A DNA stretch of 64,000 nucleotides from the NCBI GenBank assembly GCA_965248255.1, contig CBDFIW010000004.1:1426001-1490000 (forward strand), read 5' to 3'. A program made the position numbers and the translations under genes. Shown piece by piece: positions 1-8,520 of the stretch. Source of the DNA: JAKZVK01 sp965248255. Its GTDB lineage: Bacteria > Acidobacteriota > Terriglobia > Bryobacterales > UBA6623. Numbering within the stretch: position 1 is the stretch's first letter; the number at the start of each line of letters is the position of its first letter. Below the pieces are notes generated by a model. It saw only the letters and a list, made by a program, of their open reading frames with translations. It was not told the DNA's origin and did not search any database.

Positions 1-351
1 GGCCATGGTGCGGCGGCTCCAGTGGGTGGCGTTGGACGGTTTCTCGCGGGTGGTCTTGTGGATGATCTGCTGTACTTTCTGCTTCGAGACGGCAGGTTTA
101 CGACCGGGCCGTGGGGCGTCTTTTGCAATGCCGGCGATGCTGCTTTCGAGAAAGCGCGTGCGCCAGCGGGCCACCAACTGCCGCGAGACACCGAGCTGTG
201 CGGCGATCTGCTTATTCTCGAGACCGTCGGCGGCCAGCAGGACAATCCTGGCTCGCAGGGCGAGACGAACGGCGACTTGGCGGCCGCGCGCGTAGCGGTC
301 CAACTGCTTGCATTGCGCTGTGTTCAAAGTTACTGGTTGTGCTCTTCGCAT
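1..351 (-). CDS. IS630-family transposase, N-terminal 117 codons (partial)
   Basis: The start codon is at 349-351 on the minus strand, a few bases after an AGGAGG ribosome site, and the frame is open to the window edge. The visible part carries the helix-turn-helix region (ENKQIAAQLGVSRQLVARW, about residues 45-63) and a second HTH-like segment. The DDE catalytic half lies off the window. The protein matches the intact copies at 42507-43592 and 46792-47877. It would bind the element ends and cut and join at TA sites. Confidence 0.9.
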   Translation of the reverse strand, partial: MRRAQPVTLNTAQCKQLDRYARGRQVAVRLALRARIVLLAADGLENKQIAAQLGVSRQLVARWRTRFLESSIAGIAKDAPRPGRKPAVSKQKVQQIIHKTTREKPSNATHWSRRTMA

Positions 352-419
352 CCCATGCCTCCTGTTAATAGAGACGATGGGAAGCCAATATAAGTTACAT
401 TATTTATGGTGCACTACAC
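1..419 (-). mobile_element. IS630-family element type A, copy 1 (cut by window edge)
   Basis: This is the transposase-start end of a 1,164-bp IS630-type element whose complete form lies at 42439-43602; only 419 bp fall inside the window. The element ends in GCACTACAC and is followed by its TA target dinucleotide at 420-421. It lies about 20 bp upstream of the start of the next gene, so it may have replaced that gene's native promoter or part of its 5' end. Confidence 0.93.
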
Positions 420-439
420 TAGGTGGTTTCACGGTCAGT

Positions 440-1723
440 ATGAGTATTCCGGCCTACCTCCGGGTGCCTCGGGGTCATTCCTCCCCGAAACGGGACCTCG
501 TTTCGCTGGCCGTTCTTTGCGCGGCGCTGAGCGGAGTACACCCTTTAGGCGCGCAACCAACCTCCCGTGCCGGGGAGATCCAGCAGGCGCGGCGTGAGAA
601 GGCCGCGCAGACCCAACCCGAGGAATTGTCCAAGGCCGAGGAGCGGCTGAACTACATCGTTGACAGCCATATCATCGAGCGGCTGGCCACCGGATTTCAC
701 GGGCTGACTTTGCGGATGGGCGGGCTTCCGACCGGACAGGGCTTTGCACTTGGGCCGCAGTACTTGCGCCAGGACCTCGCCGACGGTAACCTGACCTTCC
801 GGACGTCGGCCGCGGGCACGTCCGGGGGCGGCCTGGTGATCGACCTGCAGGCCACGGCGCCCAAGCTGTTCGACGAGAGGGTCTATATCGACTTCTATGC
901 CGCCCAGCGCAATCTGCCGCGGATCGACTACTTTGGCCAAGGGCCCGACTCGGCCGAGGAGAGCCGTACGAACTTCCGCCTGGAGGAGTTGAGCTCGGAC
1001 GTCACAGTCGGCTACAAGCCCTTTCGGCACGGGCTCAGGCGCCCACTGACCATCGGCGTTACGGGTGGGTTTCTCGAGGTGAACACCGGGCCAGGCAGCC
1101 GCGACGACATTGAGCAAACAGCCGACATCTTCACACCCCAGAACACTCCCGGTCTCGACGACCAGACCGACTACCTGCGCGGCAGCCTCTTCGCCCAGTT
1201 CGACTATCGCGACAACCCGCTCGGCGCTCGCAAAGGCGGCAATTACCTTGCGCGGTTCTCGTACTACGACGACCGCGAGCTGGAGCTGCACGATTTCCAG
1301 TTGCTGCACCTCGAGGCGCAGCAGTTCATTTCGTTCTTCAATAACCGGAGGGTCGTCGCACTGCGCGCACGAACGATGATGACCTTCACGAACGGCGCGC
1401 AGACCGTACCGTTTTACCTGCAGCCGGTGGTGGGCGGTTCGGAAGACCTGCGGGGTTTTCGGTCGTATCGTTTCTACGACAACCACTCGATCGTGGCCAA
1501 CGCCGAATACCGCTGGGAAGCGTTCACGGGCCTTGACGCCGCCATCTTTTTCGACGCGGCCAAGGCTGTACCGAAAAGATCGCAGCTTAACTTCCATGAC
1601 TTGGAGGCCACGGCGGGCTTCGGGTTTCGGTTCAACGTCAAGAACGCCACGTTTTTGCGCATCGACATCGGTTTCAGCCACGAGCGGACGATGATCTGGC
1701 TGAAGTTTGGGAACATTTTCTGA
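440..1723 (+). CDS. BamA/TamA-like outer-membrane surface antigen
   Basis: This 427-residue protein has a hydrophobic signal peptide (about residues 18-36, ending near LGAQ) and a C-terminal Omp85-type barrel. The motif GGSEDLRGFRSYRF near residue 340 matches the conserved (V/L)RGF loop of the family, and the last residue is Phe, as in most outer-membrane barrel proteins. No POTRA repeats are visible and it is shorter than BamA (about 800 residues), so it is better seen as a short surface-antigen-type barrel than as BamA itself. The ATG at 440 lacks a clear ribosome site and an IS630 copy ends only 20 bp upstream, so the native start may have been lost. It is followed 19 bp later by a secreted kinase-fold-like gene, probably in the same transcript. 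Confidence 0.82.
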   Translation: MSIPAYLRVPRGHSSPKRDLVSLAVLCAALSGVHPLGAQPTSRAGEIQQARREKAAQTQPEELSKAEERLNYIVDSHIIERLATGFHGLTLRMGGLPTGQGFALGPQYLRQDLADGNLTFRTSAAGTSGGGLVIDLQATAPKLFDERVYIDFYAAQRNLPRIDYFGQGPDSAEESRTNFRLEELSSDVTVGYKPFRHGLRRPLTIGVTGGFLEVNTGPGSRDDIEQTADIFTPQNTPGLDDQTDYLRGSLFAQFDYRDNPLGARKGGNYLARFSYYDDRELELHDFQLLHLEAQQFISFFNNRRVVALRARTMMTFTNGAQTVPFYLQPVVGGSEDLRGFRSYRFYDNHSIVANAEYRWEAFTGLDAAIFFDAAKAVPKRSQLNFHDLEATAGFGFRFNVKNATFLRIDIGFSHERTMIWLKFGNIF

Positions 1724-1742
1724 GGCGATCGAAGAGGTCGAG

Positions 1743-3367
1743 ATGATGAACAAGACGATCGCGCTAACGTTGCTCACGCCGCTGCTGTTGGGGGCCCAGA
1801 AGTTCTATGACGATGACCCTCTCGAGAAACAGCCGGCGCCGCTTCAGGTGGAGGACGCCCAGGCGCGCAAGCTGAACGACTTCTACGACCTCTACGAAAA
1901 CACGTTCGGCAAGCCGGGGGAACGGCACGGCAAACGCAAGAAGGGGTTGCCCGAGATCATCCCGTCGCAGGCCGTCAACACGTTGGGTGAAGTGCTCGAC
2001 GATCCCGCGTGGTTTATCAACCGCATCGGCACCCGCAAGATGAGCGTCGAAGAGCTGATTCGCGGGCCGGGGAACGACAAGCCACCGTCGCCGGATGGGT
2101 CGTGGGAGATCGTGGGCGCGAAGACCAGCGGGGTGACGCCAGGCTTTCGGATCAAAGACGCGGACGGACGGATGTATCTGCTGAAGTTTGATCCTCCGAG
2201 CAACCGGAGATGGCCACGGCGTCGGACGTGATCGGAGCCAAGTTCTTCCATGCTCTCGGGTACAACACCCCCGAGAACTACATTGTCACTTTCGATGAGG
2301 ACCGTCTGGTTCTCGGTGACTTGGTTCGAGTGTTCGACGTGGCCGCTGGGCGGGACCGCGCCATGCGACCACGCGACATCACGCTGATGCTGGCCAAGGT
2401 ACCGCGTGATCGGCAGGGACGGATCCGAGGTATCGCCAGCCGCTTTCTGCCGGGCAAGTTCCTGGGAGAGTTTCGTTACCACGGGACGCGCTCGGACGAC
2501 TTCAACGACATCGTGCCGCACGAACACCGGCGCGACTTGCGGGGGCTGTTCGTGTTCGCCTCGTGGCTCAACCACAACGACTCACGGGCCATCAACAACA
2601 TGGACTTGCTCGTCGATGAAGGCGGGGCGAAGTTCATCAAACACTACCTGATCGATTTCGGAGCGATGTTCGGCAGCGCCAGCGTGGTCTCGAACACCGC
2701 GCGCGACGGCAACGCCTACTTCTGGGAGTTCAAGCCGGCCCTCGCCCAACTGGCGACGCTGGGCATCTATACACAGCGCTGGATGCGGGACAGGTACATC
2801 AAGCACCGCGCGCTGGGGATGATCGAGCATGGCAGCTTCGAGCCCGAGGAGTGGAAGCCGAATTATCCCAATCCCGCTTTTCAGAACCGGCTGCCGGATG
2901 ATGAGTTCTGGGCCGCCAAGAGAGTGATGGCTTTCACCGACGAGGCCATCCGCGCGCTGGTGGGCGAGGCGAAGTTCAGCGACCCGGAAGCGACGCGTCT
3001 TCTGACGGAGTACCTCATCACGCGGCGCGACGCGATCGGCGAAACCTACTTCGCCAAGGTGCTGCCGCTCGACGACTTCCGCGTTGAGAACGGGCGTATC
3101 GCGTTCGAAGATCTGCAGATCGAGTACGGACTGGTCGACAAGCGGGACTACAGCGTGCAGTGGTCGCGCTTCGACAACAACTCTGAAAAGCACACCCCCC
3201 TCGATGGGGCCTCGGGTTTGCAGTTACCCTCGCAGGCGAGCGGTGCTTCCGCTGGAGCCTATTTCGCGGCGAAGATCCAAGCCGAGGACGCCGCCAAAAC
3301 GGTGACCGTCTACGTACGCAAGCGGGACGGGGAGTTTCAACTAGTGGGCGTCGACCGGGGTTGGTAG
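1743..3367 (+). pseudogene. Frameshifted secreted protein with kinase-like motifs
   Basis: One gene in two frames. The first part (from ATG 1743, preceded by GAGG at 5 nt) has a signal peptide ending in LLLGAQ and runs to YLLKFDPPSN; the second part resumes in the next frame with EMATASDVIGAKFFHALGY and runs to the stop at 3367. The break is at 2201-2208, where one C is missing from AACCCGGAG, so restoring one base gives a protein of about 540 residues. The repaired protein has a Lys in YLLKFD, then HNDSRAIN (HxDxxxxN, 2573-2596) and DFG (2654-2662), an order also found in protein-kinase and HipA-like folds. I know no named family for it; related acidobacterial proteins seem to lie next to BamA-like genes (from memory). 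Kinase activity is inference only. Confidence 0.7.
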
Positions 3368-3976
3368 GTCCCGCTGGCGCCGCTTGTCCTTGTGCCGCAG
3401 CGACTCAACTTGTTTGGGCCACCCGTCCGTAGGCTTGCCCGGTCTCCCACGGCGGTTGCTCGCGGCGGCCGCGAGGGACCGGGGTTGTTCTGCGGCATCT
3501 CGTCGAATGCCGCCAGCCACGCCGGCGGACGCGCGCCGGGTGGTCGGCCTTTTGGCACAGTTTGGCAAGGTTTTCGGGAATCTCGGCAAAGTTGTCATTG
3601 AAGCGTGGTCACTCTAGCCCTCCCCGGTCTCAGGGTAGCGCACCAGGCAGGTGTCATTGGTCTTTTCTGCCGTAAGTTATTGATTATATGAGATGAAGAT
3701 TCCGTGACTGAGATTCTGAGGACGGGAGTTTGTACAACGGAATCGATGTGTAACGCTGGTCCACAGAGAACCGCGATGTGCGGTCACCTTGCCAATCCGA
3801 GTTTGGGCCTTGCCAATCTGAGTTCGGGCTCTGTCCCCGAACTGCCGCGAAAACGTGGTGGCGCAGCTTTGCACATGTATTGAGAAGTAGGCAGGACACT
3901 TCGGAGAATCCCCCATCTCGGAAAAGGGTAGATCATTGAACGTTACTGTTGGCTAATTTAGTAGTCTCCGCCAGGA
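3368..3976. other. Intergenic stretch with degenerate coding traces
   Basis: No intact gene is seen in about 600 bp. On the minus strand 3400-3600 reads like decayed coding sequence in two frames (NFAEIPENLAKLC, then PAWLAAFDEMPQ), but no family can be named. A 21-bp tandem duplication lies at 3788-3829. Confidence 0.4.
3788..3829. repeat. Two-unit 21-bp tandem repeat
   Basis: Two adjacent copies of CTTGCCAATCYGAGTTYGGGC, differing at two positions. They lie in the noncoding stretch upstream of nothing obvious; function unknown. Confidence 0.75.
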
Positions 3977-4949
3977 TCATGCTACCGCTGTCGGAAGCGG
4001 TCTAAAGCCGCGAGGTCGCTCCAGTGTCTGGCGGTCCCAGGACGCCAAGTCGGCCGCGGCTTCGTACGCGGTCTGAAAGAAAGCATGCAGGGACTCATCC
4101 GGCGCATCGGAGTTCCGGACCGCCTCGTAAGGTAGGACAAACTCTCCCAGGTCTTTGTGCCAGAACGCCCCATCGGGTTCGACCGTCGCTTCGGCGTACC
4201 CCTCAGGCGCCGGGTAGGCATAGGCATAGAAGATCGGATCGGGAGCGTCGTTGTTCCCAGGCCAGAATCCACAGCTAGAGACTTCGTGAGAATAGGCCTC
4301 TCGGGTAATCTCATCCGGCAGGTGGGGAATACCACCTGGGTGTTTCGGTGCCACGCGTCCGGAGAACCTCGTTAAAGCGAGATCCGGCCCGCCCCAAAAG
4401 AAATGGACCGGACTCACCTTGCCGATGAAGCGGGCGCGAAACTCACGCATCACGCGGGCCGTGTGGCGCAACGCTCCCCACAGTGCGGCTGCATGCGCAG
4501 GCTCATATGCTGAGTGCGACTTGTCATCGGCGAATGGGATGGGGTCAGGTACCTCGTTAGGGGCCGCCCGGATTGCGACATCGCATCCGACCTGTCGAAG
4601 CTCACCTACAACTGCTGTGTAGAAGTCGGCGACGGTTTGGGGTCGGAGCTCAAGCCGCCGCGTTTTCCCGTCGCTCGCGGCGATCGATAGCACATGGTCT
4701 ATGAAGTCGAAATCGATCTGGAAATCGAAAGGGCCGTAGGGGATAGGAGAGGTCGTGAGCCCGCGCGAAGTGACGTAGAGCGGCGCGCTCCACGAGTGGT
4801 TGACCCATGGCGTCAGCTCCATGCGAACCTTCCCAACGATCTGAAACCACATGTGGAGCGTGGCGATCGTGTCGCCCCAAGCATGGTATGGAAGCTCGGG
4901 CCACTCCGAGTCGGTAACGGGCTGGGGGGGGGGGCTGCGTCGGCTTCAT
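3977..4949 (-). CDS. DUF5996 family protein (start separated by a C-run frameshift)
   Basis: The protein from 4852 down to 3977 (MWFQIVGKVRMELTPWVNHSW... to PLPTAVA) matches DUF5996, a roughly 300-residue family of unknown function marked by TLHxWxQIVGKxRL, YVTSRGLTTSPIPYG and FQIDFDFIDH. The family's real N-terminus (WPELPYHAWGDTIATLH) is encoded in the same frame upstream of 4852, but an ATG lies only at 4947-4949, in another frame. The two are separated by an 11-base G run (4924-4934 on the plus strand); 10 bases would join them in frame. The change is either a homopolymer sequencing error or a real slipped-strand mutation. An IS1595 insertion lies 47 bp upstream of the ATG and may have cut its promoter. 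Confidence 0.78.
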
Positions 4950-4995
4950 ATCAGTATTCTCAGGTAGACTCAGCGTCCGATCAAGTATCTGCCAA

Positions 4996-6024
4996 ACTGG
5001 GGTATTTACTTGACTCAGGTGACCCCTACATCTTGTGGTCGACAGAAGCAGCATTTTCAGTGCCGCCGATGATGGACTTGTATGGCACGGGGTCGATGGC
5101 GACCGCCTGTTGCACAAGTCGATAGAAGAGCTTCCCTCGGCTGCGAGAGTTGCGTCGATTAAAGCGGAAGGTAAACTCGTCCAGGTAGTAGTCCAGATGC
5201 TCGGGGTTGACGGCCCCCTGATGCGTCCCCAGCAGCCAACGCTTCAAAAGCGACGCCACGCGGTGCACTCGGGGCAGCAGCTTCGAGGCCGACTCCGGCC
5301 CCTCATCGAGGAACGTTACTTCGTGCCGGTAGCCGCGCTTCTGTAGCGGCTCATAGCCCAGCCAGCCGTCGGTATGAACCGTGCTGCCCCGTTCAATCGC
5401 TTCTTCGACAAAGGGCATCAAGCTTTCTGCGCTCGCATCCCGGACTCTGCGCATCCGAAGCCGTCCCGTTCCCCTGCCGTCCTCCTGGGCGGCGATGGCA
5501 ATCAACGATTTGGTATAGGTCTGGCGACCGCGCACGCCCTCTTCTGGGCTGCCCCAGTACGTCTCGTCCACCTCCACACGGCCGCTGAGGCGGTCGCGAC
5601 CGGGGCGCACCATGGCGCGGCGCAACTTGTGCAGCCAGCTCCAGGCCGTCTTGTAGCTGCCCAGCCCCAAGACTCGCTGCAGCCCCAGGGCACTCACTCC
5701 GTTTTTCTGACTGGTCACCCACCAGATGGCTCGCAACCACAGCCGCAGGGGCTGACGAGTGTCCTGGAACACCGTGCCAGCGGTGACCGAGGTCTGCCGA
5801 CCGCAGCCCGAGCACTCCCACAGCCCTTGCCGGACCGGCCAAGCCGCGCCGTGTCCGCAGCGCGGACAGCGGAATCCTTCCGGCCAGCGCAGCTGGAACA
5901 GATAATCCCGACAAGCCTCCTCCGTCGCAAAGCGGGCCTCGAACTCAGCCAAGTTCCGCGGATAGTCCTCCATCGCACCGCATACTACATCTTGGGGCTA
6001 CCTGAGTCAAGTAAATACCCCATT
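4996..6024 (-). mobile_element. IS1595-family insertion sequence, complete, with 8-bp target duplication
   Basis: A 1,029-bp element. Its terminal inverted repeats (4996-5020 and 6000-6024) agree perfectly over 22 bp, beginning GGGGTATTTACTTGACTC. It is flanked by an 8-bp direct repeat TCTGCCAA at 4988-4995 and 6025-6032, the duplication size known for IS1595. Perfect ends and duplication point to a recent insertion. The single gene fills the element. Confidence 0.95.
5026..5973 (-). CDS. IS1595-family transposase
   Basis: A 315-residue transposase. An N-terminal zinc ribbon (CPRCGHG at about 36, CSGCGRQ at about 55) is followed by the DDE-type catalytic domain: VEVDETYWGS (first Asp), TVHTDGWLGY (second Asp) and the C-terminal GTHQGAVNPEHLDYYLDEF segment, where this family uses a Asn/Glu-containing motif. 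Length is typical (about 300). The frame is intact, so the element may still be active. Confidence 0.95.
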   Translation of the reverse strand: MEDYPRNLAEFEARFATEEACRDYLFQLRWPEGFRCPRCGHGAAWPVRQGLWECSGCGRQTSVTAGTVFQDTRQPLRLWLRAIWWVTSQKNGVSALGLQRVLGLGSYKTAWSWLHKLRRAMVRPGRDRLSGRVEVDETYWGSPEEGVRGRQTYTKSLIAIAAQEDGRGTGRLRMRRVRDASAESLMPFVEEAIERGSTVHTDGWLGYEPLQKRGYRHEVTFLDEGPESASKLLPRVHRVASLLKRWLLGTHQGAVNPEHLDYYLDEFTFRFNRRNSRSRGKLFYRLVQQAVAIDPVPYKSIIGGTENAASVDHKM

Positions 6025-6042
6025 TCTGCCAATAGGGGAACC

Positions 6043-7200
6043 TCACTGCCGGCGGATGGCCTGCCCGCAGTGCTCTCGATGTTCCCATCCGGCAAGGAGC
6101 GCGACTCCGAGGAAACCGATCGTGAGACTGATCGCCGGGAGCATGCCGGATGCCAAGGCCACGGCGCAGCCAGTAGCGGCAGCGAGCAAGACGCGGGCTA
6201 ATGGCAGTCGACCGGTTCCGCGCCACAACGCACCTGCCATACCGCCCGTGAAGAGAGTTAGCCCGACGGCCAGTGCCAAACGACTCTCAAGGCCTAGCGG
6301 AGCCGCTGGATGAGCCACGATCTCTTCGACGGCAGAGGCGAATCCAATCACGCCTAAGATCATAGGGAAATGTAGCAGACTGAAAGCGTCTCGCCCCAGC
6401 CTAGGCCGCTCCGTCTCGACCGCCCCCTGAAGGGCCCGGTCGAGCGCTGGCTTACCACACGCGAAATAGCTCCACCACAGTGCGCACGTGGTCGCCACCG
6501 CAAGCACTCCGACAGCGATCAGATTGGACGTCTTCTCGGCTCCCGCAAGACCGCTGCCGGCAACTATGAGGGACTCGCCCAGCGCGATGATCACAAACAG
6601 CCCGTGGCGCTCGCTGAAGTGTTCCGGGTGGAGATCCCAACCTTCGAGCTCGCCCGCTATCAGGGCAGCGATGACATCGAGTAATATAGCTATGCCCCAA
6701 AGCCAATACTGGGTACAGCCTCCCACCAACCCGCCCACTAACACGGCTACGAGCCCCCCTGTTGACATGAACGAGAAGGTGCGCACCGCTGCGTGCTTGG
6801 AGGGGTCGGTCACCCAAGCTACTCGCATGTAGAGTCCAAGCCCGATAAGACGAACAAGCACGTAAGGAACCGCAAACCAGGCTGCCCCACCTGAAAAAGC
6901 ATTCGGCACAGCCACCGCCATGAAGAAAGACACAGCGGTCGCAATGAGCGTCCCTAGCTCAACGACAGGATGGGTTGTGTCGGCGGCGTTGAGCGCCCAA
7001 GTGAACTGTGTCCAAGCCCACCACACGAGCCAAAATGCGAGGACCGACTGCCCCACACCGATCCAATCAAGATGATGGTGGAGGTGTCCAACGATCTGAG
7101 TGACTGAGAACACGAAAACCAAGTCAAAAAACAACTCGACAAACGTGACGCCCTGGTCATCAGGAGAAACGATTGATGGATGTGAGGCTGAACCATTCAT
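6043..7200 (-). CDS. Low temperature requirement protein A (LtrA)-type membrane protein
   Basis: A 385-residue, very hydrophobic protein with about ten membrane segments that matches the LtrA family (PF06772): VTFVELFFDLVFVFSVTQ near the N-terminus and the conserved FSERHGLFVIIALGESLI in the middle. The family was named from a Listeria mutant needing LtrA for growth in the cold; its biochemical role is not known. The start at 7198-7200 is chosen because AAGGAGG lies just before it; the frame is open upstream to 7284. IS1595 sits 18 bp after the stop. The name must not be confused with the LtrA maturase of group II introns, a remnant of which lies just upstream. Confidence 0.88.
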   Translation of the reverse strand: MNGSASHPSIVSPDDQGVTFVELFFDLVFVFSVTQIVGHLHHHLDWIGVGQSVLAFWLVWWAWTQFTWALNAADTTHPVVELGTLIATAVSFFMAVAVPNAFSGGAAWFAVPYVLVRLIGLGLYMRVAWVTDPSKHAAVRTFSFMSTGGLVAVLVGGLVGGCTQYWLWGIAILLDVIAALIAGELEGWDLHPEHFSERHGLFVIIALGESLIVAGSGLAGAEKTSNLIAVGVLAVATTCALWWSYFACGKPALDRALQGAVETERPRLGRDAFSLLHFPMILGVIGFASAVEEIVAHPAAPLGLESRLALAVGLTLFTGGMAGALWRGTGRLPLARVLLAAATGCAVALASGMLPAISLTIGFLGVALLAGWEHREHCGQAIRRQ

Positions 7201-7429
7201 GATCCTCCTTGCGAACTCTGGGTGCTCAACCTTCAAACCATCCGTGCGCCGTGAGTTCGACGCAAGACTCGAGTTGGAATACACTCCAGCAGACTCCTGG
7301 TATACCCTCTCCCCATCAAAGGATTACCTCTGAAGCCCGGCAAGCGCTGACGCAATGATTCTTTTCGGAGGCCGCTCTGGTAGGGTCGCCAGGCCGCCCC
7401 CGACTGTCTCCACGGGAATTGTACCGCCG

Positions 7430-8160
7430 CAGGATAACTGTCGTGAAGTGTGTCCAGTGAAGGCTGGCATGTTCAGTGGGAGACAGACCTACCGGGGTAA
7501 AAGTCAGAGCCCCGTAGCTTGGGTTGCATCGTTGGAGGAAACGAATGCGATGAAGCTAACCGACAAAGCCATAGTTTCGGGTTTCTCGGTTTTGAGTTCC
7601 GTCGGATCCGCAGTAGATGGGGACGATGGATGCCGCTGTATGTGCCGCAAGGCAAGAAACGGACGGCCTTGCTTCGCAAACTCAAAGCGATTTTCCGAAG
7701 CTTTCGATCTCAGCCTGTGGGCGAGTTGATCGCAACGATCAATCCGATTCTACGGGGCTGGGTGAAGTACTTTGCGGTAGGCCATGCGAGTCGCTGTTTC
7801 TCGTATATCCAAGACTGGGTGGAGAAGAGATCCGGCGCCATCTGGGCAGAGCCCGACAGCGCCAAGGCTTTGGATGGCAACGATGGAGCCGAGCTTGGCT
7901 GTACCAGACGTTGGGACTCTTCAAGGAGTACCGCGTGAGCTACTGGCGGCAGAAGACGGCAGTCGCGCCATGCGAATAGGTCCCATAAGCCTTGAGGCGA
8001 AGTGTGCAGGAGCGCCTAGTACGGGAAATCCGCACGCTGGGTGCGAGGTGGCGGGAGCTGGAAACGGAGCCACGGACACGGCTAAACGGGCACGAAGGGG
8101 GAAACCCCGGATACGGCCAAGCCAATGTCCTAACGGGCCACCGCGCCAGTTCCCGACCCT
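7430..8160 (+). mobile_element. Group II intron remnant with internal deletion
   Basis: An RNA-like 5' region (7440-7555) carries nested hairpins: GGGG...CCCC around 7495-7514 and GCATCGTT/AACGAATGCGATG at 7526-7552, of the kind found in group II intron 5' domains. It runs almost directly into the last part of a maturase gene, so most of the reverse transcriptase has been deleted. After the maturase, 7990-8130 has further hairpins (CGCAC/GTGCG at 8031-8045) where the 3' intron domains would be expected. Exact ends cannot be fixed by eye. Confidence 0.6.
7560..7979 (+). pseudogene. Group II intron maturase, C-terminal fragment with frameshift
   Basis: Only the C-terminal part of a reverse transcriptase/maturase remains. 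FGFLGFEFRRIRSRWGRW and LIATINPILRGWVKYFAVG are the end of the RT thumb and the maturase X domain; this frame fails near 7830, and the matching continuation (RRHLGRARQRQGFGWQRWS, then WLYQTLGLFKEYRVSYWRQ) is in another frame ending at 7979. The finger-palm domain with the YADD active site is absent. It cannot splice or move by itself. Confidence 0.8.
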
Positions 8161-8299
8161 ACCAACCGATGTCATGAACTATCACATTCTTTCGTCCCTG
8201 AGCGCTTGAGACGGCTCCGATTCCGTCCGCTGCGACCGCCGTCGACTGGGGCAGCTCTGAATTCAAGCGGGACTCGGTTTGGGTCCGCTCTACGCCGGG

Positions 8300-8488
8300 C
8301 TACCGGACTTGCTCGAACACTTCCTGGTGAGGCCAGCTCTCGGCCAGCGACAAGCACACCCGGCGCGCGGAGACCTTCACCCGCACCCCGATCTTCCACA
8401 AGCGGCGCCGTATCGTCTCGGTCTGCGGCCGCGCCCACGCCGTGCCCCGGAATCCGCAGTCCAGGCCTCCAAATCGGTTGAAGACCAA
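8300..8488 (-). pseudogene. Transposase C-terminal remnant (IS1380/IS4-like)
   Basis: The minus strand reads WARPQTETIRRRLWKIGVRV then ARRVCLSLAESWPHQEVFEQ before a stop. This resembles the arginine-rich tail of IS1380/IS4-group transposases, where the last segment ends with a CPY/WPH-type helix. Nothing upstream belongs to it. It is a different lineage from the other IS1380 copies in this window. Family assignment is moderate. Confidence 0.45.
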
Positions 8489-8520
8489 CTAGTCCACAAC
8501 TGTAAGGGCTCGGTTAGCCG

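Noticed and set aside
545..1777. Long minus-strand reading frame (410 codons) opposite the BamA-like gene
   Set aside because: Antisense shadow in GC-rich coding DNA; the plus-strand frame has clear barrel motifs and a signal peptide.
5374..6201. Plus-strand frame of 275 codons through IS1595
   Set aside because: Antisense to the intact IS1595 transposase and crosses the element's terminal repeat.
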